DNA of 64,000 nt from Atriophallophorus winterbourni (Eukaryota > Platyhelminthes > Trematoda > Plagiorchiida > Microphallidae). The notes under the pieces were generated by a model, which was given only the letters and a program-made list of their open reading frames with translations, was not told where the DNA came from and searched no databases. Positions 29,101 through 40,995 of the stretch are shown here, in pieces. The position numbers and the translations under genes were made by a program. The stretch covers positions 33,243 to 97,242 of the forward strand of contig JACCGJ010011223.1 in the NCBI GenBank assembly GCA_013407085.1, in the 5' to 3' direction. Every line of letters begins with the position of its first letter. Within the stretch, counting starts at the first letter, position 1.

Positions 29101-31078
29101 ACCAGTAACGTTAACTGATCGGAAACACGTTGAGTTGCTGGAGGCGGTCTTCGTAGTTCACTAAACTGAGTCCATTGACGAGCTTTGTGAACCTCCGTTG
29201 AGCCTGCTCTAGGACGTGATGGTCACTCTTTAGCCATGGATACCAAACGGATAACGCATATTCCAGGTGGGGTCTGATGTACGCGTGTAGGAGCGAGGAA
29301 AAGAGGCGGCGGTCAAAAGAACCGAATACCCTTTTGAGGAGCCCTACGTTGCGATTGGCGACTGATGATGCGAGAGAACATTGGGCTGAGCACCCAAGAT
29401 CACTTTGAACAAATACGCCGAGGTCTTTTTTTAGCATACTCACCGAAAGTTTGGTGTCCCCCAGCTTTTAACTAGGTTCGCCAGAGTGACGAATGCGGAG
29501 AAATCGGTATTTTTGTGGGTTGAAAGGGAGCCGGTTCGACGTTGCCCAGTTATTGAGTGAAGTAAGATCGGCTTGCAGTTCATCACAATCATTCGAGGAA
29601 GAGAGGATGCGCAGTAGCCTAATATCATCTACGAACATCAGAAACGGTAGTTTCACACATGCTCCAATGTCGTTGATGAACATCAAGAACAGACGCGGAC
29701 CGAGTACAGAGCCTTGGGTTAATCCGCATTGTATTGAAAAATAATTAGAGAGCGATTGTCTGACGCGAACGTGGAGTGTCCTGGAGCGAATGAATTCGGC
29801 TATCTAGGACAAAAGTGGGTTAGCAATTCCAAGTAGGCCAAGCTTTTGCAGTAAAATAGCATGGTTAACACGGTCAAAAGCTGTGCAGAAATCCAAGTAT
29901 ATAATGTCGACACCATGGCCTGCATCGACAGCCTTGGTCCAGCTGTCCCGCGCCAGAAGCAAGTTCGTTGTACAGGGTGTCCGCGGCGAAACCCATGTCG
30001 TTTGACGGCGACAGCATTCGTGTTCTACATAAATGCCATCAGATCATCGGATACAATAGATTCCATCACTTTGGAAACCACAGGGAGCAGAGTGACTGGG
30101 CGGTAATTCGCAGGATCACTGCGGTTTCCACCTTTATATATCGGGAACATGTCGGTATTAAACAGACGTTGGAAGTACATGGATAGTGGTTCACAAAGTT
30201 GCACAGCAACCGCACGCAATGCTTTCGGTTTAATCCGGTCTACTCCAGGTGATGAATTTTCACGAGCTGCATGATCTTTTTATATACACGTTCAGCGGTG
30301 AACAGAATAGTAGAGAGTCTAGGTAGGAGTGGGGTGGTATTCAACGAAGATGGTTGGCAATTCTGGAATACCGGCATGTAGTGATCCTTCACGGTATTTG
30401 CGGCTCCCATAGAAATCGATGTGGAGCCGCCTTTGAATTTTAGTGGGGGTACCAGTTTTCACTTTTCTTTTGTCATATATATGACGGTATAGCAGTTATC
30501 GGTTGTTTAGAAACCATGCAGTTAACTTGTTATGGTAATCCAGCTTATCTTGACGCACTAGAGACGTACAGTGGTTGCGTAATTGTCGATATGCTTCCCA
30601 ATTTCGCACACACTCTTCCGATCAGAACATGCGCCAAGCAACGTTTCTGCAGCAGATCCACTTACGAGTTCTACTACGAATGAAAGTACGTAGGATACGT
30701 CGTTTTTCTGTTTTGGAAGTCGATGATTGTTGCAGTAGACAGTGCCACTGTGAGACAAATCTGGACCAGGTGAGCTCAGGATTGCCATTCAACATGAAGT
30801 TGAAATTGTTAGCAGTGACAATTTCTCGAAAAGCCTTGTAGTCCGTGACTACCCGTACCAGGGGTACCTCCTCGTCAAGGAATTCGGCGTAAGCGACCGC
30901 GGCGCTCAGTTTCAATCGACCTTGTTCCGAGATTTGACGCAACTCTTTGGCTGTAAGCACATCCGAACCAACGCACACCACCCTAATTCGAAGGGATTGC
31001 TTAAACGCTCCCACCGTCAGCTCAAAGCCTCTTAAGCTTGTCAGTCTGATCCTAACAACTAGACTGAAAATTTAACAA
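29101..31078 (-). pseudogene. CR1-B-like element, reverse transcriptase, both ends truncated
   Basis: Minus-strand pieces in order: DYKAFREIVTANNFNF and NGNPELTWSRFVSQW (linker), RSRTRKWICCRNVAW, FPIYKGGNRSDPANYRPVTL and LPVVSKVMESIV, DMGFAADTLYN-like and FDRVNH-like region in broken frames, MFINDIGACVKLPFLMFVDD (catalytic box region FVDD), NRLPFNPQK, LLKRVFGSFDRRLFSSLLH, AYIRPHLEYALSVWYPW and QAQRRFTKLVNG, ending at LQQLNVFPIS near 29111. Several frameshifts are present. The 3' end is missing, so it was cut rather than normally terminated. An unusual 60-residue open stretch upstream of the linker (30830-31014) is not explained. Confidence 0.75.
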
Positions 31079-31082
31079 TTGT

Positions 31083-31712
31083 TCTTCTTGGAATACGTTT
31101 TGCTATGAAAGAAGACATGCAGTACTCGGCCGCGGAGTTAGTTTTCGGTACCATCCATGTCTTCCCGGTGAACTCGTTGTGCCTTGTCAGTCGTCACCTC
31201 CGGAGTCAGATTACATTTCTCGCTTGCGATCGTTCATGTCCAAGTTAAATTTTACGCCTTCTCGTCAGCGCAATATCCATCAACAGAAATCACCCCATCT
31301 TGGTACGTGTGATTTTGTTTTTGTGCGACGTGACCTTGTTTGTAACCCACTTCTGCAATCCCATCGTGGACCACACAGAGTTATTTAGCGTAAACCCAAG
31401 TACTTCGTTTTGGATATGAATGGTCGACAAGATACAGTTTCTATTTACCGCCTAAAACCCGCTTTTGTCGAGCTTGAGTCGCAATCTCCACCAAGCATCA
31501 CTACCCATCACTCATAACCGCCTGATAATCCTCATGTGCCTACCTCCACCCATGTTCATCCCAATCCCGCGGTCCCTCCAACCCCTGTTCAAACTCGAAC
31601 CGGTAGATATGTGCATTGGCCCAAACGCCATGCTGACTACGTGACCTCATGAACATTTCGAGCGTAATTTGCCCTCCATTCAAGCCTAACTAACGCTCTG
31701 GTGGGGGAATAT
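31083..31712 (+). pseudogene. Gypsy integrase C-terminus
   Basis: Plus-strand coding shows EDMQYSAAELVFGT (the conserved S-A-A-E-L-V-F-G), then SPPESDYISRLRSFMSKLNF, LGTCDFVFVRRD, LLQSHRGPHRVI, KPKYFVLDMNGRQDTVSIYR and LKPAFVE, and TRTGRYVHWPKRHADYVTS before the stop. This is the C-terminal SH3-like and tail part of a CsRn1-type Gypsy integrase. There are single in-frame stops after RVI and THHS. The 5' side is truncated at 31083 next to a CR1 element. A purine tract GGTGGGGGAATA at 31700-31711 leads into the LTR. Confidence 0.8.
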
Positions 31713-32144
31713 TGTAGTGACTTACTTTCTCTTAATATCTTAGTATTTTCTACATACACCTTTTGGCCTTGTATGGTTATCCCTTTTTTGGCCGTGTACA
31801 GTTTTTTCGTATTAATTCTTGTACAATATACTTTATGGCGGTTAATACAATTTCGAACTCGGATTTTGTCTTCTTCCGTGGTTGCGAAGTGTGTGTGCGC
31901 CGCTCTGTGCTGGAACTGTGCTTAACGGATTCTTAAACATTCTAGCGCTTTCTGCACCTTGGATTCCATTTCTTGGATTTTCCTGTGTGGATTACATTGC
32001 TATCGTTGGACATTACGGATCTTTCAATGAACGTTTGCTCCATTGGTCTTTTAATGAGTTCTTTCCATTTTTGCCTTATTGTGTTTATTTCTAGACTATT
32101 TTTCTTAGGATCGACTACAGGGCGTCAACCCGGGACCCACTACA
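31713..32144 (+). repeat. Gypsy 3' LTR
   Basis: A 432-base segment begins TGTAGTGACTTACTTTC right after the purine-rich tract and ends CCCACTACA. The tight arrangement of integrase end, purine tract and TG marks it as the 3' LTR. An alternative end is CGACTACA at 32118. No 5' LTR is present in the window. Confidence 0.65.
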
Positions 32145-34025
32145 TCCTCCGGAACAGGGTCAGTTGAAACTGCGTGTATACGGACTTTCGATACTGGGAC
32201 TGGAAAAGCAATAAACTGGTAAAGAGTTAGCGAGGTTGTGATGAAAATGCAAATGGCACAGAAAGAGAACTTACTGTTGCCACGAGATAGTGAGTTTGAG
32301 AAAAATGCGGTAGAGGTTGTAAAAAATAAAAATAGTGTTCGCGCGGTACTTTTGTCTTGAAAGCGGGGGGTTTCGTGTAGGTGAGAATCGAGGAAACCTT
32401 TGGGGAAACCGAAGAAAGTGGCTTTAAAAGTGTGCAAACTGCAAACTCTCACATAGAAAAAGCTATGTCGACATACAAGCCGGCTCTGTTGATGTAACAG
32501 TTTGACCTCATGTACTCGGAGGTTAGTGCTCGGAGAGGAAACGAATAGGGAGTTGCGCGGATGGGAGGGGTCAGTCAAGATATGGTGGGTAAGTAACATG
32601 TCACTGCGTTGGAGACGGTAGGTAACGGAGAATATATCTAAACTGCGTAACCTTTCCTCGTAAGACATGTTGTGCATACCACAGACAAGCTTTGCCGCAC
32701 GTCGCTGGGCTTTTTCGAGAAGGGACACGCCTTTGCGTAGCCAAGGCTGACAAGCCTGTACTGCATACTCCAAGTGTGGACGGACGTAGACATTCACCAG
32801 TTTCGGGAAGAGAGACTGGTCAAACCTGCCTAAAGCGCGGCGAAGTAAGCCAATGTTGCGATTTGCTACTGCTGCGGCTCGTTCGCATTGCGTGGTGCAA
32901 CTGAGATCGTGCTGGATAATGATACTGAGATCTTTTTGTCGGACGCTCTAAAGTACTTCTGTGACCAAACTGTAAGGAAACGGAAATGAGTGTCGGATTG
33001 AGAGAACGCTACACTTGAATGTGTTAAATGGGAGATGATTCCTTAAAAACCAACTGTATAAGTCATCTTGTAGGACATCTGAATCCCTTGACAATTTAAG
33101 TATGCGCCAGATTTTGACATCTTCCGTAAATCGGAGGAACAGTGATTCAATGTTCTGGACAATATTATTGATTAAAATGATGAAGAGTCGGGGTCCAAAA
33201 CGGAGATTTGTGCAGACCGCACTTGATTGCGAAGCGGGCAGATTTGCAGTCACGCACACGAACACAGAGGGAGCGGAGGCGAAGAATGTTCTTCATCCAG
33301 GACAGTAAGGATTACCCAACGCCGCAGGAAGCAAGTTTAAGTAAAAGAATACCGTGGTCGACGCGGTCGAATGCCTTAGATAAATCCAGAAATATTGCAT
33401 CGAGACCAATGCCTTCGTCGACGGATTTTGTCCGGTCATCCCGTGCGAGAAGCAAGTTGGAAGTGCATGAACGGTTGGCGCAAAAGCCTTGTTGTTGTGT
33501 GATTGAAAGTCGATTTGTTTCAAGATTTGAAACGAGGTGGTCAGAGATTTTGCTCTCCATGACTTAAGAAATGACTGACAACAGGACAATCTGGCGGTAA
33601 TATGCGGATTCTGACCGGATACCGCCTTTAAAAATAGACGTGATAACAACTTCTTTTCAAGCATGGGGAACGGTTGCGGAGTCCATACAACGTTGAAATA
33701 CGTGGCAAGTAGATCAGCTATGTGCAATGCGGCTACTTTCAGGATCTTAGTGTGCCGTCGAGTCCTAGTGAAGAGTATTGCCGTAGACATGAAATCTTCT
33801 TGTGGACCGCATCAGGAGTAAACATTATTTCCGGCATTTCCTGTACGTCGTGTGAAAAAAAGGAAAATGGGAGGAGTTTGTATGATAAATATGGCTGAAA
33901 AATGGGGCGTAGTGTTCAGACAACAGGTTTGCAGCTTCCGAGACTGTGGAGGTGAGACCATTTGCGTTGACTAGGGATGGAATTCCAACTTCGACAAAAC
34001 GGTTCTGATTCACAAATTGGAATAA
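32145..34025 (-). pseudogene. CR1-B-like element (second), reverse transcriptase and 3' region
   Basis: On the minus strand: VNQNRFVEVGIPSLVNANGL (linker), reverse-transcriptase blocks around 33790-33290 (KSVDEGIGLDAIFLDLSKAF, DRVDHGILLLKL), LRFGPRLFIILINNI where GSVLGP is expected, RFTEDVKIWRIL where the F-A-D-D box should be (catalytic residues lost), NHLPFNTFKCSVL, then VRPHLEYAVQACQPWL, LEKAQRRAAKLVCGM, YEERLRSLDIFSVTYR. The 3' part runs to the Gypsy LTR at 32144. Many frameshifts make it inactive. Confidence 0.75.
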
Positions 34026-35075
34026 ACGTTTTGATTATTCATATATTTATTCATAGACTATATGCAGGTAAAAAGCTTTGCTTTACAAGGCCCACAAAAA
34101 TGTACATCGGGTCGGATGGTAAAAAATATCAAAATATTGTTAAATTATTGTCAAACATGAAAAAATACTTGTCCATGTAGATATCTAGTGATTTCTTGAA
34201 AACTTGAACGGTTCCAGATTGTACCACATGAGTAGGTAAACTGTTCCACAATTGCACATTGCGAACGGAAAATGCATATTTGCGGCAGTTCAACCTGCTA
34301 TGCTGTTGGTAAAGTTTCGATTGGCAACCTCGCAGATGTGTGTTATTGAAAAAATGAAACAAACGACTTCAAGGGTGATTTTTTTATTGAGCACTGTTCA
34401 ATCTGCATGGATTACATATATAGCGGATGCCTAGTAACTTTTTTATTATTAATTAGAGTCACAGATTCAGGTGATAAATACTTTTCATAGATCGCATGAA
34501 TAGCAATTGAAAACGAGTAACATTTAACTTGACGCGATTTGGGACTTACCAACTTTTGACAAAGTTTGCACTTTTTACAAGCCTCGTCGTCAGGTCCATT
34601 TAAGGTCACGTCAGGTCCGTTTGAGGTCACGTTGTCGGTCATTGTTACAATTTCGGGATCAAGTCGATACACTGGGCGAAGCGGTCGATTATCGATCGGT
34701 GTCTCTCGGCGGAGTGCAAAAATGAGTGGATGCGATGCAGTGCAATCTAACGGACTGTAAAATGGCGTACACTTTCACGTAAAGGTTGTTCTGTGAGATT
34801 TGATCCGAAAGTGTTGGAATAACTGTCAGTGAATACCAAATAGCGAGATCTTTCTGATGGTATCCGAGTTGTTGCGTTATTCAGGATTGAAAGAAATGTT
34901 GCACGCGTAAGCACTGTTAGGTAGAAACGGGATAGTTGTTTAAAAACTGTTTACATATGTGCACTTCATACTGACGTTTGTCTTGGCGGCCGAGATATGT
35001 GTAGTGATTTTGAAATGACTTATAAATTTTCCAGTCAGTTCGTTTTCGTCCTGTCCGGTCACACCACCATACCAA
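34026..35075 (-). mobile_element. CR1-F, internally deleted short copy
   Basis: A minus-strand element inserted between the endonuclease and reverse-transcriptase parts of the CR1-B-like copy. Its 5' part (35075-34400) holds a leader and the start of ORF1 with a PHD-type finger (CKLCQKLVSPKSRQVKC, then YICNPC). At about 34398 this joins directly to the C-terminal end of ORF2 (SRLFHF, NTHLRGCQSKLYQQHSRLNC, RKYAFSVRNVQLWNSLP), losing all of endonuclease and reverse transcriptase. The 3' end near 34033 has TTCATATATTTATTCATAGA, shared with the CR1-F copy at 61130. Confidence 0.65.
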
Positions 35076-35900
35076 GTTTCACTGTGCTATGGCTTTCGTG
35101 TTCGGCTGCGAATGAATAATCTTGGTTTATTTCGAAGGAGGGGCTTTTCGTGACTCGCAAGACGTAGCAGCGTGTGCAACTGCGTTAAAAACGTGGCCCA
35201 TGTCAAATCGATCTGGTCGAGCATTAAGAAATCACGTGGATTGGCTGTGACGAGTCGGTGGAACAGGCTTTGATCGTTAATCCAGCGGCTCTTAGGTCGA
35301 CATTAGTTTAAGTAACCCATGAAAGAGACAAAGGTGAATGTCAAGACAACATGATCGCTGTGGCCCAACGGAGGGTTAGAGGAAAGATTTTCAATCATTA
35401 ACTCTTCGTTGGTGATGATGAGATCAAGAAGAGATGGTGTATTTGTGTCTCTCAACGGAGTAGCTTCGTTAATATGATTGTATAATGGATAGGTTGCCAA
35501 TATTTTGGACAACGCAGTGGCAACTGGGTGGGAGGCATGTTCATCATAAAGGCTGGGACAGTTAATGTCGCCCATTATCAGTATGTGGGATAATCTTTTA
35601 GTTAAATCATGTCGAAGTGATGACAGAATGAAGGAATCGAGCAGTGGGGTATTATTGGAAGATTTATAAACAAATGAAATCAGGAGAAGACTGTCTTGCT
35701 TGGGGGAGATTTGGCATCAAAGAACATCAGAGTCAACCAACGCAGGGTCAGATAATGGTTCGCAGCGAAGCGATTCGTGATGATAGAACGGCACTCCACC
35801 TCTTCTTGTTGTACGGTAATAACGAAGTAATGACATATTTGGAAGGATGAGTTCTGCATCATCAACTGCGCTCGATAACCACGTCTAGGAATCGGCCATT
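35076..35900 (-). pseudogene. CR1-B-like element (second), endonuclease
   Basis: The minus-strand reading includes MGDINCPSLYDEHASHPVA, NHINEATPLRDTNTPSLLDL, IITNEELMIENLSSNPPLGH and SDHVVLTF, i.e. the last endonuclease blocks with the S-D-H catalytic residues, followed by a linker (MLDQIDLTWATFLTQLHTLL, RLFIRSRTRK). The upstream blocks are in broken frames. CR1-F interrupts it at 35075. Confidence 0.75.
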
Positions 35901-37340
35901 AGGTCCATTGAGCACAGGGAATGGCGGTAGCAGAGTTCCAGAAGTTTTTTCAGGAAACCAGCAGCATTTGTGTAACAACATGAAAGGATGCGCGATTGTA
36001 GAGTATGCAGTGTGGTGATAGGGTGTGCAGTTATTCCGCCGATCTCACTGAAACAGGCTGTGGGGAGTTTTTTTGAAGCGGTCGTGTGAATTTCGTCAGC
36101 AGATTGATTTGTGCAGGGTGTGACTGATGATTGCGGACGAGGTCTTGGTTTGTCAACTGTGAAGCGAAGACGGACCTCTGTATGTGCGAAGCGTTTGTTA
36201 TTATGCCACAAGCGCAAAGCAGTATAAACCATATCTTCTGATTAGGAGGTAATTTTCAGAATACGGGGGGCATTAACCTTGTAGCTGAAGGACGTGGGAT
36301 GGCGTTTCACGGCAGTTGTCTAAGTTCTGTGAATTTTGCTGAGTTCTTGAATGTAGCCCCATTGAGAGCAGTCGTGCAGAATGTTTTTTAGCTAAATCAT
36401 CATCTTCAAGATCAGGTACACCGTTGACAAAATTGCTGCATTTATCGTTTGCCAATTTCCAATCGTAGCCTTCTTGATTTGCATCTGCCTCTCAGGCCAA
36501 GGAACGTCTGGAAAAATACGAACAAGCAAATTTGTTTTTCACAGAACGTAGGCCGAGAACAAGACTTCTTTAACCTTCTCCGAGAGTCAAGAGTGATACG
36601 GAGTAGACGTGAGGCATCCGCGTGAGACGAGTTTGGGCGTCTGGAAAGACGTACTAAAGAAACCGTGTCTACATCATGTTTCAGTTTTTCACAGAGAGCT
36701 CGCCATTGTTGCACATCATCTTGCCTGCGTGCTTGAAAGCATGGAGGTACATCTTTCGGCACATTTGTACATAAAAAGTTCATGGTTGGTGTGTTCTTGT
36801 GATTGGCTCTTGGAACTGCAGGCAGTTTCCAAGCGTTGTTTGGTTGTGGCTTCATGTGTGAAGTAGTGCGTGATTTTATTGATCGAGTCACAATTCGCAA
36901 TACCAGGCCATCCTCAGGACTTGTGCAAGCAGGTGAGGAGTCCAATTCCAGTAGAGACTCGATGCTTAGCAGTCTGGTGACAATAGCACCATAAGGGTCC
37001 GTAAATCATGAAATGGAAGCGTTACCTGTTACCTCCACCTATGTAGTTTTCTTATGGGATCCTTAGCTGGTTTCAGGTTCGATGATTCATCGTGAAAGAA
37101 GGAATTGGGTGTTTTTCTACTGCGTTTATCGGCAACTTTGTCCCTTGGATGCCGTGCTCTACAAGCAACGCAGAAGAAAATATCTCCATTTTTCCCTTCC
37201 AGAGAATCGTAGAAGGACTTAGAGATTTTGTGCATCGCAGGTGCTGCAAAGTATCACAGCGATCACAGTGGATGGCAGGATCGTCATCATTAACATCCTG
37301 GGTAAATTTTGCACAGTTATTTCTTTTAATGATCGTATCA
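35901..37340 (-). pseudogene. CR1-B-like element (second), ORF1 and ORF2 start
   Basis: On the minus strand 37340-37130 encodes a PHD-like finger split by a frameshift (DPAIHCDRCDTLQHLRC then FFCVACRARHP). 36860-36480 reads NTPTMNFLCTNVPKDVPPCF, ARRQDDVQQWRALCEKLKHD and LVRLSRRPNSSHADASRLLR, closely paralleling the CR1-B ORF1 at 10500-10750 (ICTNVPESTC, HDLQQWIDLC). 36240-35900 covers the ORF1/ORF2 border, with CCYTNAAGFLKKLLELCYRH resembling the endonuclease start (YTNAxSLxxK). Several frameshifts are present. Confidence 0.7.
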
Positions 37341-37548
37341 ACGCGGCCAATTATGTAGGCGAAATATTGTAGTTGTATTCAGTTATGAAAGACAAATACG
37401 TAACTGCGTAACAACAATCTGACCGGAAGATGAATCAGATTAATTGCAAAATAAATTGCGAAACAAATCTTTATCAGAAATCGAGCAAGGTAAATTCGTA
37501 TCGCGCGGTCTAACCTGGATGGCATACGAGGTGTCGGTACTTTAGTCC

Positions 37549-37667
37549 AGTTCTTCTTCTTCTGAATCAAAAGCAGAAGGGATAAAATCCTGTTAGGGCT
37601 TCATCACAGCAACAAACATAAGTGACTTCTGCTGACAAGCCCTGAGAGTAGAGGAAAACCAATATAT
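37549..37667 (-). mobile_element. CR1-A 3' end (third copy)
   Basis: The 3' untranslated region of CR1-A, with GGGATAAAATCC and CCCTGAGAGTAGAGGAA, closing in a TTCTTCTTCTTC (GAA-repeat) tail at 37549-37561. It is the left flank of a Gypsy insertion; the body of the same CR1-A copy resumes at 39889. Confidence 0.75.
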
Positions 37668-37889
37668 TGTGGTGACTGTTCAAATAACAATCAATAATAT
37701 TCTATCAATAGTAATCAATAATACGTTTGTTCGAAAATTATCGTTGTTGAACTCACATTAATTAAATACAGTACATTCTTTGTCCACGCACGGTTTCCGC
37801 TCTTCTGTGGCTGTACCAGGGTCAAAATTGTATGTGGATATAACTTGAATACACGCAGCTCCATAAACCATTCCTCGTTATGAAATACA
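37668..37889 (+). repeat. Gypsy LTR 1
   Basis: Direct repeat of 39667-39888, from TGTGGTGACTGTTCAAATAA to GAAATACA, with shared landmarks GTATGTGGATATAACTT and ACACGCAGCT. It is followed by a possible primer-binding stretch (AATTGGTCAGCC). Confidence 0.75.
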
Positions 37890-37899
37890 AATTGGTCAG

Positions 37900-39622
37900 C
37901 CTTAACACGCATTCAATTCGCTTCGCGCCACGAACCATAATACAAATAACGAAGACAAGAAGGAATATGATTTTATCAATCAATTCACATTACCCGTCTT
38001 CGACGCGACAGACCCACGTCTATGGTTTGCACAAATCGAAGCACTATTCGAGTCATACCGGGTTCGAACACAACAACACATGCTACAAACGCGTTGTTGA
38101 AATGATTACATCCTCCATCGCCAGATAAGTTGCTGATTAAATTTATGATCAACCTGCCGTAGATCCGTACGATAAGCTCAAATCTGCGATTATTTCTCGA
38201 ATTGGTTCCACCGATGAGCGAAACTTGCGAAAACAATTATCCATCTCTGAGCTAGGAGATCGAACACCTTCACAACACTTACGCCATTTGTTACAGTTAC
38301 AGGGCACCAGAAGGTTGACAAACGAGTAATACGACATATCTGGATCCAGGGTTTGTCGAACGATTTGCGCAAACTTCTGGTTAGCATTATAAACGAAAGT
38401 AACCTATACAAGCTCGCTCAAGTTGAAGATTAAGTCTATGAAATCCCTTTCAACTCATTGATCTACACAGTCAGCCCAACCAATAAACAGAAGTCGAAGT
38501 CGTTCTCTCCGTGGGAAGAAATACATTTCGAACACTGAATCACACAGCCCAACACGAACATCAGGGGTATGCTAATATCATAGCCGTTTCGGGGCAAAAG
38601 CCATTCATTGCACGTCCCCATGCAGCTTCAAATCACAACACCACAAGCAGGAAAACCGCGAAGCCAGGCAGTAGAAGCGGCAGCTCTGTCTGGCAATAAC
38701 TCCAGTCGCTTTTTCTACGTAACTGATGGTTCAACAAAGATGCGTTTTCTGATCGACACGGGAGCCTAACTGAGCGTCGTCCCACCCACAAACTCATAAC
38801 TCAAAAACCATTATTTATTGACTTTTCCACAAACGGTCAACGATCACTCTCCATCGACCTCGGCCTGCGACGAAACTGTTGATGGATTTTCACTGTTGCC
38901 GATGTCAAAATCCCTATCCTGGGAGCCGATTTTCTCTCACACTTTATTCTTTCAGTCAACATGAGTACACGAAAACTCATTGGCAATGTCACAAAGAATA
39001 ACGTCATCGGCCATTTGTGTAATTCACCCATAAAAATTATTCGAGTCCTGATTCCAGTTATTGCTCCGAATTACGTTTCGCTCATGAGGGAATTTTCGGA
39101 TATCTTCAAACCCCGTACACACGACATCCCTAAAAAGCATGACATCAAACACCATATTTTAACCCGTGGACCCCCGGTTTTCAGTAGAACTCGCAGACTG
39201 GCACCAAGCAGACTTTAAGTTGCCAAACAAGAATTCGTTCATATGATGAAACTCGGAATAATCCGACCATCAAATTTACTCTGGGCCACACCGCTCCATA
39301 TGGTCAAGAAGAACAAACCGGACGCCTGGCGTCGATGTGGCGATTATTGTTCATTAAATCGTGTAGCGATCCCAGATCGATATCCTATTCCACACTTACA
39401 TGACTTTGCACTATCCCTTCACGGAAAATCTGTGTTCTCGATGTTGGATTTAGTGCGCGCATATCATTAAATCCCCGTAGCTGACGAACATATTCCCAAA
39501 ACTGCCATCACCACTCCATTTAGTCTGTTCAAATTTCTCAGGATGTCATTTGGTCCACGCAATTCTCCACAGACCTTCCAGAGACCAAGTTTTCCTCGGT
39601 TTATCTTCCGTTTACGTGTACA
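37900..39622 (+). pseudogene. Gypsy gag, protease and partial reverse transcriptase
   Basis: Plus-strand pieces in broken frames. Gag: FTLPVFDATDPRLWFAQIEA, LFESYRVRTQQHMLQ, then DPYDKLKSAIISRIGSTDER and ISELGDRTPSQHLRHLLQLQ (37950-38310). Protease: STKMRFLIDTGA with the catalytic D-T-G (38730-38766). Reverse transcriptase: [90 protein letters not shown] and ending VYVYTDD, the catalytic box, exactly at the junction at 39622. In-frame stops occur after DTGA, APSRL and RAYH. The gag and protease wording resembles CsRn1-like trematode Gypsy elements. Confidence 0.8.
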
Positions 39623-39666
39623 CTGATGACAAGGCAAGCCCTGAGAGTAGAGGAACACCACTATAT

Positions 39667-39888
39667 TGTGGTGACTGTTCAAATGATAATAAATAATATT
39701 CAACCGATAGTAATCAAAAATACTGTTATTCGAAAATTCTCGTTGTTAAACTCACTTTAATTAATTACAGTACACTCTTTGTCCATGCACGGTTTTTGAA
39801 CTTCTGTGGGTGTACCGGGGTCAAGATTGTATGTGGATATAACTTAAAAACACGCAGCTTCAGAAAACATTCCTCGCTATCCATTACA
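39667..39888 (+). repeat. Gypsy LTR 2
   Basis: Direct repeat of LTR 1, same length, bounded by TG and CA. It is flanked on the left by 44 bases of CR1-A 3' region and on the right by ATATCACTTAGAGGATCGGG, where CR1-A continues. Confidence 0.75.
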
Positions 39889-40995
39889 ATATCACTTAGA
39901 GGATCGGGTCCATTTGTCTCAATAAATGCGGATTCAACGCGCTTTTGTATAGCGGTTCTGGTGGTAGAGACAGGAGTCCTTTCGGTAGAGAGTTCCAAGT
40001 GTTCACCATGTGCATGGATAGCGTTCTCACATTACTCAGCTTTAGCCTTCTAGGCTTCTAAAACTTAAGGTCATGTCCACGAGTCCTCGACTCACCTACC
40101 AATCGAAAGTACCGGAGAAACTCGTCTCCATATTGACCGAGAAGAATATGGCGTGTCAGGAGCAGGTCAAATCTTCCCGTTTAAATTTCTAGAAAGTAAA
40201 GTTTCAGTAAGCTCCTTTTATCCTCATGCGCGAGTTGTCGCATTCCATGAACCATCTCACTCCCCCTCCTTTGTAATCTCCAAGGAGACGCATTCGCCTT
40301 AAGACTGAGGAAATGCAACAGGTAGCCCCTATTCTAACAGAGGACCACATACGCAGAGAAAAGTGCCTGGAACATTTGTGGAGTAATGGCCGCAAATGAA
40401 CGCCGAATCGCACAGAGCATCCTGGTAGCACTGTCTATTCTCCGACAACTGTCAGCCTTTGACTTCAAGGAATCCATTATCAGAATCCCTACGTCTTTTT
40501 CGACCGTCACCGCTCTAAATGACTTACTTCCCAGAAAGTATTCACCAGCAGTGTCATCGGAGTATATGCGCATGACCACTGTCTTGTCCTCATTTATAGG
40601 CAGGGACCAGCGATGTATCCATCTGACTGAGTCATCGACTGCTTGTTTCAGTTGCTTATGACCATCGCTGGAAATGACAGAGGCCCACAGTTCAGGACAA
40701 TCAATGGCTACCGCGTCCGGAATGTCATTCACGAAACTTTCGAATAACAATGGACCAAGGACAGATATCTCCGGCACTCCGGAGATTGCTATCATCTCTG
40801 AAGAAAATACTCTATTCCACACGGTTTGACCGCCCTGAGATGAATGCTTCGATCAAGTTAAGAAAACATCCTTGAATACCTAGACTCTCCAGCTTGAGGA
40901 GCAATCGCCGGTGGGGCACGGGGCCGAACGGCTTACCTTTGTCGATAAAAATGACACCGACCGCTTGACCACAACCAGTCAAGGCACACCAACTT
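39889..40995 (-). pseudogene. CR1-A reverse transcriptase (third copy)
   Basis: A minus-strand CR1-A fragment: the start is near the KAFDRV block (40950), the GxxxVLGPLLF block reads SGVPEISVLGPLLFESFVND, and the catalytic F-A-D-D region is deleted (sequence jumps from AIDCPE to LWASVISSDGHKQLKQAVDD). NEDKTVVMRIYSDDTAGEYF and IDSATRMLCAIRRSFAAITP follow. The C-terminal part to 39900 is in broken frames. The missing catalytic box makes it dead. Confidence 0.8.

Larger units (their letters stand above)
37668..39888 (+). mobile_element. Gypsy element with two LTRs and rearranged interior
   Basis: Direct LTRs of 222 bases (37668-37889 and 39667-39888) start TGTGGTGACTGTTC and end TACA. ATAT lies immediately left of LTR1 (37664-37667) and right of LTR2 (39889-39892), a 4-base target duplication in the CR1-A 3' region. 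The interior codes for gag, protease and the first half of reverse transcriptase, then stops at 39622 and is replaced by 44 bases (39623-39666) that copy the CR1-A flank left of LTR1. The LTRs differ noticeably, so the element is old. Confidence 0.75.

Noticed and set aside
32105..32797. Complete 230-codon minus-strand ORF as a host gene
   Set aside because: Its first 70 residues are the CR1 reverse-transcriptase C-terminus; the remainder is 3' untranslated sequence running into a Gypsy LTR.
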